Assembly: GCF_900105125.1 (NCBI RefSeq)
Contig: NZ_LT629750.1
Coordinates: 6,599,001 to 6,663,000 of the forward strand
DNA from: Bradyrhizobium canariense
Lineage (GTDB): Bacteria; Pseudomonadota; Alphaproteobacteria; Rhizobiales; Xanthobacteraceae
Direction: 5' to 3'
DNA: 64,000 nucleotides
Within the stretch, counting starts at the first letter, position 1, and the number at the start of each line of letters is the position of its first letter. Below, piece after piece: positions 8,983 to 18,419 of the stretch. The position numbers and the translations under genes are program-made. Below the pieces are notes generated by a model. That model saw nothing but the letters and a program-made list of their open reading frames with translations. It was not told the DNA's origin and ran no database searches.

Positions 8983-9123
8983 TTCTCAGGGCGGGGTGAA
9001 AGTCCCCACCGGCGGTAAGGGTGAAAAAGCCCAAGCCCGCGAGCGCCTTCTTCTCCCGAGGAAGGGTCAGCAGATTCGGTGCAATTCCGAAGCCGACGGT
9101 TAAAGTCCGGATGAAAGAGAACG
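8983..9123 (+). promoter_or_regulatory. FMN riboswitch (RFN element)
   Basis: Hallmark blocks in order: TTCTCAGGGCGGGGTGAAAG, TCCCCACCGGCGGTAA, then CAGCAGATTCGGTGCAATTC, CCGAAGCCGACGGTTAAAGT and CCGGATGAAAGAGAA. It ends about 75 bp before the ribH start. FMN binding normally shuts off expression of the downstream riboflavin gene; RibH2-type genes in rhizobia are known riboswitch targets. Confidence 0.97.
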
Positions 9124-9199
9124 GTTGCGGCAGCCCGCGCAGTTTCGCGTGGCGGTGTCGTTCCGTGTGCCCTGATTCTGGTCCTGAAAGAGGAAAGCC

Positions 9200-9763
9200 A
9201 TGAATCAGATGTTGCAAGAAGCTGAAGTCTCCGAACTAAAAAACTCTCCCGAAACGCCCGACCGTCCGGTCGTGCCCACGCACCCGCGATTTACAAAGCC
9301 GCAGCGGATCGCGTTCGTGCAAGCGTCCTGGCACCGCGAAGTGGTCGAGGAGTGCCGGATTGCATTCTTGGGCGAGATCGAGGCGCGCGGGATTGCGCGC
9401 GCGCAGGTCGATTTGTTCGAGGTGCCGGGCTCCTTTGAGATCCCGCTGCATGCTCAGCTGCTCGCCAAGACCCGGCGCTACACCGCGATCGTGGCCGCAG
9501 GTCTCGTGGTCGATGGCGGCATCTATCGCCACGAATTTGTCGCGGACACCGTCATCAAGGCGCTGATGGACGTGCAGTTGCGCACCGAGGTGCCGGTGTT
9601 CTCGGCGGTGTTGACACCGCAGCAATTCCACGAGAGCGCCGTGCATGTCGAGTTCTTCCGCAAGCATTTCGTCATCAAGGGGGTCGAGGTCGCCGAAGCC
9701 TGTGCCAGCACACTGCACAGCCTCGAGCGGCTGCGTGGCCAGGTCGCGGCGGGGATTGTGTAG
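9200..9763 (+). CDS. ribH: 6,7-dimethyl-8-ribityllumazine synthase, RibH2 type
   Basis: 187 aa. Condenses 3,4-dihydroxybutanone phosphate with ribityl-aminouracil in riboflavin synthesis. Motifs FVQASWHREVVEECRIAF, FEVPGSFEIPLHAQLL and GLVVDGGIYRHEFVA fit the family; an N-terminal extension (about 30 aa) and sequence resemble the decameric RibH2 of Brucella and Mesorhizobium. It stands alone behind an FMN riboswitch, apart from other rib genes, the usual state for this second lumazine synthase. Confidence 0.94.
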   Translation: MNQMLQEAEVSELKNSPETPDRPVVPTHPRFTKPQRIAFVQASWHREVVEECRIAFLGEIEARGIARAQVDLFEVPGSFEIPLHAQLLAKTRRYTAIVAAGLVVDGGIYRHEFVADTVIKALMDVQLRTEVPVFSAVLTPQQFHESAVHVEFFRKHFVIKGVEVAEACASTLHSLERLRGQVAAGIV

Positions 9764-9787
9764 ATCCCCCTAGCGTTTTGAGCGAAG

Positions 9788-9816
9788 CCTGCCCCGCACG
9801 CAGATAGCGGGGCAGG
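9788..9816 (+). terminator. Hairpin behind ribH
   Basis: Perfect 10-bp stem CCTGCCCCGC / GCGGGGCAGG with a 9-nt loop, starting 25 bp after the ribH stop. No T-tract follows, so intrinsic termination is uncertain; mRNA 3' protection is an alternative. Confidence 0.5.
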
Positions 9817-9844
9817 TACAGGTTCGCGTCAGGAAAACGCGCCA

Positions 9845-9888
9845 AAACAAAAAATTGAGCCTCGATCCGATTCAATCAGGATCGAGGC
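9845..9888 (-). terminator. Minus-strand intrinsic terminator without an obvious gene
   Basis: On the minus strand GCCTCGATCC (9888-9879), a 10-nt loop and GGATCGAGGC (9868-9859) are followed by TCAATTTTTTGTTTT. This is a good rho-independent terminator, yet no minus-strand protein gene precedes it. Upstream on that strand lies a CCTCCTCCC motif (complement of 9938-9946), so it may end a small RNA. Confidence 0.5.
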
Positions 9889-9978
9889 CACTTTCGGCCG
9901 ATTGTCATTTCCACCGCCGCGCCTATAAACTTAGGCCGGGAGGAGGCACGCCCGTGACGACGGGCGGCCGAGACGATC

Positions 9979-11196
9979 ATGTTCGAAGGACACGATCCCT
10001 ATCTCGTCGCGCTCTCGGTGGTGATCGCGATTCTGGGAGGATACACCGGCTTCGGCCTCGCCGCGCGCATCCGCGGGACGCCGGACGCTAGTCATCGCTT
10101 GCTGCTGGCGGGAGCGGCGGGCTTCCTTGCGGTCGGCATCTGGACCATGCATTTCGTCGGCATGCTGGCGGCGCCGCTGCCGGCCGGCACCGTCTATCTG
10201 GTGCTTCCGACCATCGTTTCGTTCCTGATCTGCGCGCTGGTCGTCGGGATTTCGCTGTTCTTCGTCAGCGTCGGCGAACCGTCGCTGATGCGCGTGATCT
10301 CGTCGGCCGTGCTGCTCGGGCTCGGCATCGCCAGCATGCATTATGTCGGCATGCACGGGCTGTCCGGCGGTTTTGCGATGGAGCATGACGCCACGATGGT
10401 CGTGCTGTCGGTCGCAATCGCGATTGCCGCGGCCTATGGCGGCCTACGCGCATTCCTCGCGCGGCAGGGCGGCGTGCAATTGGTCCTGAGTGCGGTCGCG
10501 TTCGGTGTCGCGGTATCGGGCATGCACTATACGGCCATGTTGGGCATGCACATCGCGCCGCCGTCCGGGGAATCGCATCATCACATCGAAGGTTTGGCTG
10601 CATCGCCGCAAATTTTGTCGCTGGTGGTAGCGCTGCTGTGTTTCGTCATTGCCGCGGGCTTCCTGTTGTCGCTGGTGCCGGATCCGCGCAGGAAGGCGCT
10701 GGCGCTCTCAGCCGACAGGACGGCCCCGGTTGCGGAGACGGCCAGTCTCGAGGCCGACGTTCCCTCAATCGAGGCGCCGGTGGCCCCGGCCGGCGCGCGG
10801 ATGCGGCCGACGCCGCTCGGCGGTCTTGGCCAGCCGCCCCGTGCCGCTCCGGCGCCACGGCTTCCGGTCGAAGGCGCCGACGGCACGCACTTCATCGATT
10901 CCGCCGATATTCGCAGCGTCCGGGCCGATGCCCACTACACCAAGGTCCATGACGGCACCCGCGAACGCATGTGTCCGTGGTCGATCTCGGAGGCCGAAGC
11001 GCAGCTCGATCCCGGGCTGTTCCTCCGAGTGCACCGCAGCCATATCGTGGCGATCCCGCATGTCACGTTCGTTCGCAAGGAAGGGGACGGCGCGGTGATC
11101 GAACTCGATGGCCCGTCGCCCCATCGGGTGCCGGTGAGCCGCGCCAAGATCGCCGAGGTCAAGGCACGGCTCGGTCTCGCCAGGCGCCACGCCTGA
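9979..11196 (+). CDS. coxC: CoxC-like MHYT sensor with LytTR DNA-binding domain
   Basis: 405 aa. The first ~235 residues form a seven-helix MHYT membrane domain with repeats WTMHFVGM, SMHYVGMHG and SGMHYTAMLG, whose Met/His residues are proposed to bind copper and sense O2, CO or NO. A Pro/Ala-rich linker leads to a C-terminal LytTR domain (about 300-400: IRSVRADAHYTKVHDG, FLRVHRSHIV, PVSRAKIAEVKARLG). CoxC and CoxH of Oligotropha have the same architecture, and coxMSL follow. A membrane-bound transcription factor for the CO dehydrogenase genes is the natural inference. Confidence 0.88.
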   Translation: MFEGHDPYLVALSVVIAILGGYTGFGLAARIRGTPDASHRLLLAGAAGFLAVGIWTMHFVGMLAAPLPAGTVYLVLPTIVSFLICALVVGISLFFVSVGEPSLMRVISSAVLLGLGIASMHYVGMHGLSGGFAMEHDATMVVLSVAIAIAAAYGGLRAFLARQGGVQLVLSAVAFGVAVSGMHYTAMLGMHIAPPSGESHHHIEGLAASPQILSLVVALLCFVIAAGFLLSLVPDPRRKALALSADRTAPVAETASLEADVPSIEAPVAPAGARMRPTPLGGLGQPPRAAPAPRLPVEGADGTHFIDSADIRSVRADAHYTKVHDGTRERMCPWSISEAEAQLDPGLFLRVHRSHIVAIPHVTFVRKEGDGAVIELDGPSPHRVPVSRAKIAEVKARLGLARRHA

Positions 11197-11316
11197 TCCG
11201 GATTGGCCTTTCGTTAAATCGGCGAATACGCGAGCTGTTCATCTTTCCCGCTCAAGCGGAGAGAAGGAGAACGACGCCCATTAGCCCAGTCGCAACCAAT
11301 TAGGTCGGCAAGACTG

Positions 11317-11349
11317 ACGCATTTCGTGCGTACGAAAACGCATTTCGTG
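11317..11349. promoter_or_regulatory. Candidate LytTR operator: two direct repeats 21 bp apart
   Basis: ACGCATTTCGTG occurs at 11317-11328 and again at 11338-11349, start-to-start 21 bp (two helical turns). LytTR proteins typically bind ~9-bp direct repeats separated by 12 bp, exactly this geometry. The pair lies between the MHYT-LytTR gene and coxM, ending about 180 bp before the coxM start. Binding is inferred. Confidence 0.55.
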
Positions 11350-11450
11350 TGAATTTTCTGCCCTTGTGACCCCGTGGTCGCCGCCATCTTGCGCGTCAAC
11401 GTTTCCGGGCAGAGCGTCCCATTAACGTCTGCGCCCCTCGCGCGTATTCC

Positions 11451-11473
11451 GCAAAACCGGACACCGGTTTTGC
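11451..11473. repeat. Inverted repeat in the coxM leader
   Basis: GCAAAACCGG and CCGGTTTTGC form a perfect 10-bp palindrome around ACA. A related sequence occurs near 27150, so this is probably one of the dispersed palindromes of the genome; a hairpin in the coxM leader is possible. Confidence 0.6.
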
Positions 11474-11529
11474 GACCGGATACACGCCAAACCAACCAAG
11501 AGGGCGCCAAAGGACGAATGGAGGAGACG

Positions 11530-12393
11530 ATGATTCCTGGTCCATTCAATTATCACCGGCCCGCGACCGTGGCCGATGCGGTCAAATTACTGGCAACGCT
11601 CGGCGACGACGCCCGCCCTCTGGCCGGTGGCCACAGCCTGGTTCCGATGATGAAGCTTCGGCTCGCCACACCAGAGCATCTGGTGGATCTGCACGGGGTC
11701 GATGGGCTGAAGGGCTTCCGCCGCGATGGAAGCCAGATCGTCATCGGTGCGATGACCACCCAGCATGAATTGCTGGCGTCGGACGAAATTGCGAAATCGC
11801 TGCCGATCCTGCAGGAGACCGCGCTGTTGATCGCCGACCCGCAGGTGCGCTACCGCGGCACCATTGGTGGCAATGTCGCCAATGGCGATCCCGGCAACGA
11901 CATGCCGGCGCTGATGATGACGCTGGATGCAAGCTACCGGCTCGAAGGGGCCTCCGGCGCCCGCGACATTGCTGCTTCCGAATTTTATCAGGGCGCCTAT
12001 TTCACCGCGCTCGAGCCAGGCGAACTGCTGACCTCGGTTTCAATTCCGGTGCCCGCTGCCGGTCACGGCTACGCCTATGAAAAGCTGAAACGCAAGGTCG
12101 GCGATTACGCCACCGCGGCGGCGGCCGTGGTGCTGACGATGTCCGGCGGCAAGGTGGCAAGCTGTTCGATCGGCCTCACCAATCTGCACGAAACGCCGCT
12201 GCTGGCGGCGGAGGCGGCGCAGGCCGTGATCGGCACCAGCCTCGATGCGGCGACTCTGAAGAAAGCCGCCACCGCGGCAGAAGCGATCATGTCGCCGGCC
12301 GCGGATGCCCGCGGTCCGGTCGAGTACCGCAAGCATGTTGGCGGCATCATGGTGATGCGGGCGCTTCTGCGCGCCGCGGCTCGGGCAAGTTAG
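11530..12393 (+). CDS. coxM: Aerobic CO dehydrogenase medium subunit (FAD)
   Basis: 287 aa. FAD-binding subunit passing electrons from the Fe-S clusters to the respiratory chain. FAD motifs AGGHS (32-36) and TIGGN (111-115) stand at the same residue numbers as in Oligotropha CoxM. The start at 11530 follows ATGGAGGAGACG; an upstream in-frame ATG at 11374 adds unrelated sequence overlapping the leader. First gene of the M-S-L order typical of form I CODH. Confidence 0.95.
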   Translation: MIPGPFNYHRPATVADAVKLLATLGDDARPLAGGHSLVPMMKLRLATPEHLVDLHGVDGLKGFRRDGSQIVIGAMTTQHELLASDEIAKSLPILQETALLIADPQVRYRGTIGGNVANGDPGNDMPALMMTLDASYRLEGASGARDIAASEFYQGAYFTALEPGELLTSVSIPVPAAGHGYAYEKLKRKVGDYATAAAAVVLTMSGGKVASCSIGLTNLHETPLLAAEAAQAVIGTSLDAATLKKAATAAEAIMSPAADARGPVEYRKHVGGIMVMRALLRAAARAS

Positions 12394-12403
12394 GGAGGGG
12401 CAA

Positions 12404-12904
12404 ATGGCGAAAACCCATGTGACCATGAAGGTGAACGGCGCCGAGGTCGAAGGCCTCGTCGAACCGCGCACGCTGCTGGTGCATTTCATCCGCGAAAACC
12501 TGGCGATGACCGGCACCCATATCGGCTGCGAGACCACGCATTGCGGCGCCTGCACCGTCGATCTCGACGGCATGTCGGTGAAGAGCTGCACGGTGTTCGC
12601 GGTGCAGGCCAACGGCTCCGATATCATCACCATCGAAGGCGTGGCGAATGCCGACGGATCGCTCTCCGCGCTGCAGGAAGGCTTCCGCATGATGCACGGC
12701 CTGCAATGCGGCTTCTGCACGCCCGGCATGATCGTGCGTGCGCAGCGATTGCTGAAGGAAAATCCGTCGCCGACGGAGGCTGAAATCCGGATGGGCATCT
12801 CGGGCAATATCTGCCGCTGCACCGGCTACCAGAACATCGTCAAGGCAATTCAATATGCGGCCGCCAAGATCAACGGCGTCGAACTCCAGGAGGCTGCGGA
12901 ATGA
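12404..12904 (+). CDS. coxS: Aerobic CO dehydrogenase small subunit (2 x [2Fe-2S])
   Basis: 166 aa. Plant-ferredoxin-type cluster cysteines Cys42, 47, 50, 62 ([15 protein letters not shown]) and second-cluster cysteines Cys102, 105, 137, 139 ([15 protein letters not shown]), identical spacing to Oligotropha CoxS. Preceded by GGGAGGGG, 10 bp after coxM; its stop overlaps the coxL start (ATGA). Confidence 0.97.
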   Translation: MAKTHVTMKVNGAEVEGLVEPRTLLVHFIRENLAMTGTHIGCETTHCGACTVDLDGMSVKSCTVFAVQANGSDIITIEGVANADGSLSALQEGFRMMHGLQCGFCTPGMIVRAQRLLKENPSPTEAEIRMGISGNICRCTGYQNIVKAIQYAAAKINGVELQEAAE

Positions 12905-15321
12905 ACGACATGACTCCCACGCGGGAACAACGCGAAGCCAAGCTCGAGGGCATGGGTTGCAAGCGCAAGCGCGTCGAAGATATCCGCTTCACCCAGGGCA
13001 GGGGCAATTACGTAGACGACGTCAAGCTGCCAGGCATGCTGCACGGCGATTTCGTCCGCTCGCCGCATGCCCATGCGCGCGTGAAATCCATCAATTCGGA
13101 GGAAGCGCTGAAGGTGCCGGGCGTGCTGGCGGTGATCACCGCCGAAACGCTCAAGACCGTCAACCTCGCCTGGATGCCGACCCTGGCCGGCGACGTGCAG
13201 ATGGTGCTGGCCGACGGCAAGGTGCTGTTCCAGAATCAGGAGGTCGCGTTTGTGGTCGCGACCGACCGCTACGCGGCCGATGACGGCATCAATAAAGTGG
13301 TGGTCGAGTATGAAGCGCTGCCGCCGCTGGTCGATCCGTTCAAGGCGATGGACGCCGATGCGCCGGTGCTGCGCGAGGACCTTGCCGGCAAGACTACCGG
13401 CGCGCACGGTCCGCGCAAGCATCACAACCACATCTTCGAGTGGACCGTCGGCGACAAGGATTTGACCGACGCGGCCTTCCGCAAGGCGGAGGTGACGATC
13501 AAGGAGATGATCTCCTATCATCGCACCCATCCGTCGCCGCTGGAGACCTGCCAGTGCGTCTGTTCGTTCGACAAGATCAAGGGCGAGCTGACGATCTGGG
13601 GCACCTTCCAGGCGCCGCATGTGATCCGCACCGTGGTGGCGCTGATCGCCAAAATTCCGGAACACAAGATCCACGTGATTGCGCCCGACATCGGCGGCGG
13701 TTTTGGCAACAAGGTCGGCGCCTATCCCGGTTACATCTGTGCCGCGGTGGCCTCGATCGTCACCGGCAAGCCGGTCAAATGGGTCGAGGACCGCATCGAG
13801 AACCTGACCGCGACCTCGTTTGCGCGCGACTATCACATGACGACCGAGATCGCCGCGACCAAGGACGGCAAGGTCACGGGCTTGCGCGTCCATGTGCTGG
13901 CCGATCACGGCGCGTTCGATGCCTGCGCCGATCCGTCGAAATGGCCGGCGGGCTTTTTCAACATCGTCACGGGTTCCTATGACTTCCCGACCGCGCATCT
14001 GGCGGTCGACGGCGTCTACACCAACAAGGCGCCGGGCGGCGTCGCCTATCGCTGCTCGTTCCGGGTGACGGAAGCGGCGTACTGCATCGAGCGCGGAATG
14101 GACATTCTGGCGCAGAAGCTCGGGATGGATCCGGCCGAGCTGCGGCTGAAGAATTTCATCAAGCCGGAGCAGTTCCCGTATCACTCCGCGCTGGGCTGGG
14201 AATATGATTCCGGCGATTACCACACCGCCATGCGCAAGATGATGGAGTCGGTCGACTATGCCGGCCTGCGCAAGGAGCAGACGGAACGACGCGCGGCGTT
14301 CAAGCGCGGCGAGACCCGCGAGATCATGGGCCTCGGCGTATCGTTCTTCACCGAGATCGTCGGCGCAGGTCCGTCGAAGAATTGCGACATCCTGGGCATT
14401 GCGATGTTCGATTCCTGCGAAATCCGCATGCATCCGACCGGCGCGGGCATTGCCCGGGTCGGCTCGAAGAGCCAGGGCCAGGGCCACGAGACGACCTGGG
14501 CGCAGATCATCGCCACCGAGATCGGTATTCCGGCCGACGACATCATGGTCGAGGAAGGCAATACCGACACCGCGCCTTACGGGCTCGGCACCTACGGCTC
14601 GCGTTCGACGCCGGTCGCGGGTGCGGCGATCGCGATGGCCGCGCGCAAGATCAGGGCCAAGGCGCAGATGATCGCAGCCTACAAACTCGAGGTGCATGAA
14701 GACGACCTCGAATGGGACATCGACGGCTTCCGCGTCAAGGGTCTCCCTGAGAAGGCGATGTCGATGAAGGACATCTGCTGGGCGGCCTACAACTCGGTGC
14801 CGCCGGGCATGGAGCCGGGCCTGGAGGCGGTGAGCTATTACGATCCGCCGAACATGACCTATCCGTTCGGCGCCTATATCTGCGTGATGAACATCGACGT
14901 CGATACCGGGGTCTACAAGGTCCGGCGCTTTTACGCGCTGGACGACTGCGGCACCCGCATCAACCCGATGATCATCGAGGGCCAGGTGCATGGCGGACTG
15001 ACCGAAGCCTTCGCGATCGCGATGGGCCAGGAGATCCGCTACGACGACGAAGGCAACGTCGTGACCGGTTCGTTCATGGATTTCTTCATGCCGACCGCGG
15101 TCGAGACCCCGCACTGGGAAACCGACTTCACCGTCACGCCGTCGCCGCACCACCCGATCGGCGCCAAGGGCGTCGGCGAGAGCCCCAATGTCGGCGGCGT
15201 GCCGGCGTTCTCCAACGCCGTCAACGATGCGTTTTCGTTCCTCGGCTCGACGCACATCCAGATGCCGCATGATTACTGGCGCAACTGGCGGGCAGCGAAG
15301 AATTTGGGAGTGTTTGCGTAG
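12901..15321 (+). CDS. coxL: Aerobic CO dehydrogenase large subunit, form I (Mo/Cu)
   Basis: 806 aa. Oxidises CO with water to CO2 at a Mo-S-Cu centre with molybdopterin cytosine dinucleotide. The loop [11 protein letters not shown] carries Cys385, equivalent to copper-binding Cys388 of Oligotropha CoxL (809 aa); AYRCSFR defines form I, the bona fide CODH, whereas form II has AYRGAGR. Glu760 in GAKGVGES matches catalytic Glu763. The [12 protein letters not shown] cofactor loop is also present. Coupled to coxS by an ATGA overlap; the accessory genes coxDEFG follow. Confidence 0.97.
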   Translation: MNDMTPTREQREAKLEGMGCKRKRVEDIRFTQGRGNYVDDVKLPGMLHGDFVRSPHAHARVKSINSEEALKVPGVLAVITAETLKTVNLAWMPTLAGDVQMVLADGKVLFQNQEVAFVVATDRYAADDGINKVVVEYEALPPLVDPFKAMDADAPVLREDLAGKTTGAHGPRKHHNHIFEWTVGDKDLTDAAFRKAEVTIKEMISYHRTHPSPLETCQCVCSFDKIKGELTIWGTFQAPHVIRTVVALIAKIPEHKIHVIAPDIGGGFGNKVGAYPGYICAAVASIVTGKPVKWVEDRIENLTATSFARDYHMTTEIAATKDGKVTGLRVHVLADHGAFDACADPSKWPAGFFNIVTGSYDFPTAHLAVDGVYTNKAPGGVAYRCSFRVTEAAYCIERGMDILAQKLGMDPAELRLKNFIKPEQFPYHSALGWEYDSGDYHTAMRKMMESVDYAGLRKEQTERRAAFKRGETREIMGLGVSFFTEIVGAGPSKNCDILGIAMFDSCEIRMHPTGAGIARVGSKSQGQGHETTWAQIIATEIGIPADDIMVEEGNTDTAPYGLGTYGSRSTPVAGAAIAMAARKIRAKAQMIAAYKLEVHEDDLEWDIDGFRVKGLPEKAMSMKDICWAAYNSVPPGMEPGLEAVSYYDPPNMTYPFGAYICVMNIDVDTGVYKVRRFYALDDCGTRINPMIIEGQVHGGLTEAFAIAMGQEIRYDDEGNVVTGSFMDFFMPTAVETPHWETDFTVTPSPHHPIGAKGVGESPNVGGVPAFSNAVNDAFSFLGSTHIQMPHDYWRNWRAAKNLGVFA

Positions 15322-15337
15322 CGTTGTTGCCCGCTGC

Positions 15338-15463
15338 CGTCATTTCGGGATGGCGCGCAAGCACCAGACCTCAGATGCGCAATTGCGCATCGGGGAATCT
15401 CGAGATTCTCAGGTACGCAATTGCGTACCTGGGTTCGTCGCTGCCGCGACGCCCCGGAATGAC
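15338..15463. repeat. Intergenic palindromic repeat (CGTCATTCC family)
   Basis: Inverted ends CGTCATTTCGGG and CCCCGGAATGAC with two inner palindromes, GATGCGCAATTGCGCATC and CAGGTACGCAATTGCGTACCTG. It shares a ~45-bp block with the unit behind ilvE at 3324. Placed between coxL and coxD it could reduce read-through from the structural to the assembly genes. Confidence 0.8.
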
Positions 15464-15480
15464 TGAAGGTTTGATAGAAG

Positions 15481-16353
15481 ATGAAAGACCGTAACGAGAT
15501 AGCGCAAGCCCTGGCGGCAAGCGGCTACATTGCTGACGGTGAGCTGTCGACTGCGATCTCGATGATGCAACTGCTCAAGCGGCCGTTGTTGCTGGAAGGC
15601 GAAGCCGGCGTCGGCAAAACCGAAGTCGCCAAGGCGCTGGCGTCCGTGCACGCGACCGAACTGATCCGCTTGCAATGCTACGAGGGGCTGGATCAATCGG
15701 CCGCGCTGTACGAATGGAATTACCAGCGGCAATTGCTGTCGATCCAGGCGCATCGCGGCGAGAACGCGGACGCGGTCGAGGACCAGATCTTCTCCGAGAA
15801 ATATCTGCTGGAGCGGCCGCTGCTGGCCGCGATCCGCCGCGATAAGCCGCCGGTGCTGCTGATCGACGAAATCGATCGTGCCGACGATGAGTTCGAGGCG
15901 TTCCTGCTCGAACTCCTGTCTGACTTTCAGGTCTCGATTCCTGAACTGGGCACGATTTCCGCCATTACGATTCCGCACGTCGTTCTGACCTCGAACGGCA
16001 CCCGCGAACTCTCCGATGCGCTGCGCCGCCGCTGCCTCTATCACTATGTCGATTATCCCGACACCGATCGCGAGGCGCGCATCATCATGGCGCGGATATC
16101 AGGCGCCAGCGCCTCGCTGTCGCTGCAGATCGCACGCATGGTCGAAGGCATTCGCAAGGAAGAGCTGCGCAAGGTCCCGGGTGTCGCCGAGACGCTGGAC
16201 TGGGCGGCGGCGCTGGTCGGCATCGACGTGCGCGACCTGCACGACGCGCCGGAGACGGTGCATGAAACCATGATGTGTCTGCTCAAGACGCATGAGGACA
16301 AGTCACGGGTGACGCGCGAGGTCACGCAACGGTTGCTGGGGAAGGTCGCATGA
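15481..16353 (+). CDS. coxD: AAA+ MoxR-type ATPase for CODH maturation
   Basis: 290 aa. Walker A GEAGVGKT (40-47), Walker B VLLIDEID, sensor VVLTSNGTRELSDALRRRC with the arginine pair. In Oligotropha CoxD drives sulfuration and copper loading of the Mo centre, probably partnering the VWA protein CoxE, whose gene overlaps its end (ATGA). Confidence 0.93.
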   Translation: MKDRNEIAQALAASGYIADGELSTAISMMQLLKRPLLLEGEAGVGKTEVAKALASVHATELIRLQCYEGLDQSAALYEWNYQRQLLSIQAHRGENADAVEDQIFSEKYLLERPLLAAIRRDKPPVLLIDEIDRADDEFEAFLLELLSDFQVSIPELGTISAITIPHVVLTSNGTRELSDALRRRCLYHYVDYPDTDREARIIMARISGASASLSLQIARMVEGIRKEELRKVPGVAETLDWAAALVGIDVRDLHDAPETVHETMMCLLKTHEDKSRVTREVTQRLLGKVA

Positions 16354-17561
16354 GCTGCTGCGGCAACAGCCCGGGATATGACGAAATCGACGAGGTCTCG
16401 CGGCTGGTCTCGGCAAAGCTCGCGGCGTTTCTCAAGACCCTGCGCGACAACGCCTTTGCGGTCGGCCTGCAGGAAGGCCGCGACGCTGCCGCCTTGATGG
16501 CAGGGGGCTATGCCGAAAAGCCCGGCTTGTTGCGTTCCGCGTTCAAGCATCTGTTCTCGGCGCGCAAATCCGACTGGGAAAAATTCGACGGGCTGTTCGA
16601 CGCGTTCTGGCTCGGCAAGCGGGTGCGGTCGCGATCGATGACATCAGGCTCGGCCAAGTCGGCCAACAATCCCTCCTTGAAGGGCCTGCCGAACAATCAT
16701 CCAGAGCAACGCAGCGGCAGTGACACGGCGATGGACCAGATCCCGTCCGCCGCCGACGCGCCCGGCGAGCGTGACGGCGAGGGTCGGATGGAGGGCGCCT
16801 CCGTGGCCTCCAATCTTGCCGAGGTCGATTTCCGGAAAATGGCCGAGCCCGGGCAGATCGAAGAAGCGCATATGGCGGCAGCGCGGTTAGCGCGGGCCAT
16901 GCGGACGCGGCTGACCCGCCGCGATCTGGCGCGACGCCGCGGTTACCGGCTCGATTTGCGCCGGACCATTCACAGCAATATCAGCCATGGCGGTGTCCCG
17001 ATCAGCCTGGTCAAACGCCAGCGCAAGGAAAAGCCGCTGCGTCTCGTCATGCTGCTCGATGCCTCCGGCTCGATGAGCATGTACACCGGCGTCTTCCTTC
17101 GCTTCATTCACGGCGTGCTGGATGAATTCAGGCAGGCCGAGGCGTTCCTGTTCCACACCCGGCTTGCGCATGTGTCCGACGCGATGAAGGAAAAGGATGC
17201 GGCGCGCGCGCTCGATCGGCTGTCGATCATGGCGCATGGTGCGGGCGGCGGCACCAGGATCGGCGAGAGCCTGCAGACTTTCAACCGTTGGCATGCGGCG
17301 CGCGTGATCCATTCCCGCACCTGCGTGATGATCGTGTCCGACGGCTACGAGACCGGCGACGCCGCGCTGCTTGGCCGCGAAATGGCAGCGCTTGGCCGGC
17401 GCTGCCGCCGCATCGTCTGGCTCAATCCGATGATGGCGTGGGAGGGCTACACCCCCGTTGCGGCCGGCATCAAGGCGGCGCTGCCGCATGTCGATCTCTA
17501 TGCGCCGGCCAATACGCTCAAAAGCCTGACCGCGCTCGAACCTTATCTGGCGAAGCTCTGA
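16350..17561 (+). CDS. coxE: VWA domain protein for CODH maturation
   Basis: 403 aa. The C-terminal half is a von Willebrand A domain with MIDAS DASGSMS in VMLLDASGSMSMYTGVF, later HGAGGGTRIGESL and MIVSDGYETGD. The N-terminal half is a helical region with a poorly conserved linker. Coupled to coxD (ATGA) and coxF (TGATG); MoxR-VWA pairs act as metal-insertion chaperones, here for the Mo-Cu site. Confidence 0.92.
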   Translation: MSCCGNSPGYDEIDEVSRLVSAKLAAFLKTLRDNAFAVGLQEGRDAAALMAGGYAEKPGLLRSAFKHLFSARKSDWEKFDGLFDAFWLGKRVRSRSMTSGSAKSANNPSLKGLPNNHPEQRSGSDTAMDQIPSAADAPGERDGEGRMEGASVASNLAEVDFRKMAEPGQIEEAHMAAARLARAMRTRLTRRDLARRRGYRLDLRRTIHSNISHGGVPISLVKRQRKEKPLRLVMLLDASGSMSMYTGVFLRFIHGVLDEFRQAEAFLFHTRLAHVSDAMKEKDAARALDRLSIMAHGAGGGTRIGESLQTFNRWHAARVIHSRTCVMIVSDGYETGDAALLGREMAALGRRCRRIVWLNPMMAWEGYTPVAAGIKAALPHVDLYAPANTLKSLTALEPYLAKL

Positions 17562-18409
17562 TGGGGCGACCGATGACCGCTCATGTCGAAGTAATGGATC
17601 TCGTCGCGCAGATGAAAGCCGCGGAGCAGGCGTTCGTGCTGGCGACCGTGGTGCGCACGGTGTCGGTGACGGCAGCCAAGGCCGGCGCCAAGGCGATCAT
17701 CCGGCCGGATGGGACGATCGTGGCGGGCTGGATCGGCGGCGGCTGCGCGCGTGGCGCGGTCCTGAAGGCGGCGCGCGAGGCGCTGGCCGATGGCGAACCG
17801 CGCATGGTGTCGGTGCAGCCGGAAGACATGCTCGCCGAGCTCGGCGTCAAGGCCGGCGACAATCGCGACGGCATTCGTTTCGCCAGCAACATGTGCCCGA
17901 GCAAGGGCACCATGGATATTTTCGTCGAACCGGTGCTGCCGCATCCGTCGCTGATCATCTTTGGCGCGAGCCCGGTCGCGATGTCGCTGGCCGGACAGGC
18001 CCGGCAATTGGGGTATCACGTCACGCTTGCCGCTCCCGCTGGCGATCTTTTGGTCGTGCCCGATGCCGACACGCTGGTCGACGGCTATGCACTGGGCGAG
18101 CTGCATCAGGCCAGGCGTTTCATCGTGATCTCGACCCAGGGCAAGGGCGACGAGGTCGCGTTGCGGGCGGCGGTCGCGATCGATGCCGCTTATCACGCCT
18201 TCGTCGGCAGCCGCCGCAAGATGGTGGCGCTGCGCGAGAAGCTCATCGCCGCTGGCCTCGCCCCGGAGGCGCTCGATCGCGTCAAGGCGCCGGCGGGTCT
18301 CGATCTCGGCGCCATCACGCCGGAGGAAATCGCGATGTCGATCCTCGCCGAGATCACCATCGAGCGCCGCCGCGGACAGCGCCTCTCTTCGCAAGCGACC
18401 AGCAGTTAG
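17561..18409 (+). CDS. coxF: XdhC/CoxF family CODH maturation protein
   Basis: 282 aa from the ATG overlapping the coxE stop; a longer frame beginning at 17288 lies inside coxE and is rejected. N-terminal XdhC/CoxI-type region (FVLATVVRTVSVTAAKAGAK, WIGGGCARGAVLKAA), then a Rossmann-like half (LIIFGASPVAMSLAGQARQLGYHV, FVGSRRKMVALREKL). XdhC proteins bind molybdenum cofactor and present it for sulfuration; CoxF is required for Cu-Mo centre maturation in Oligotropha. Confidence 0.9.
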   Translation: MGRPMTAHVEVMDLVAQMKAAEQAFVLATVVRTVSVTAAKAGAKAIIRPDGTIVAGWIGGGCARGAVLKAAREALADGEPRMVSVQPEDMLAELGVKAGDNRDGIRFASNMCPSKGTMDIFVEPVLPHPSLIIFGASPVAMSLAGQARQLGYHVTLAAPAGDLLVVPDADTLVDGYALGELHQARRFIVISTQGKGDEVALRAAVAIDAAYHAFVGSRRKMVALREKLIAAGLAPEALDRVKAPAGLDLGAITPEEIAMSILAEITIERRRGQRLSSQATSS

Positions 18410-18419
18410 GAATCCAGCA

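Noticed and set aside
9979..11196. MHYT protein as a diguanylate cyclase or phosphodiesterase
   Set aside because: Many MHYT proteins carry GGDEF/EAL, but here the C-terminus is LytTR and no GGDEF or EAL motif is present.
12850..15270. Open frame of 806 codons on the minus strand opposite coxL
   Set aside because: It mirrors coxL almost exactly; high GC3 keeps the antisense frame open. The sense strand has full CODH motifs and the antisense product is Arg/His-rich with no recognisable domain.
17288..17560. Upstream extension of coxF
   Set aside because: Overlaps coxE by 273 bp and has no XdhC homology; the TGATG overlap start is typical of the operon.
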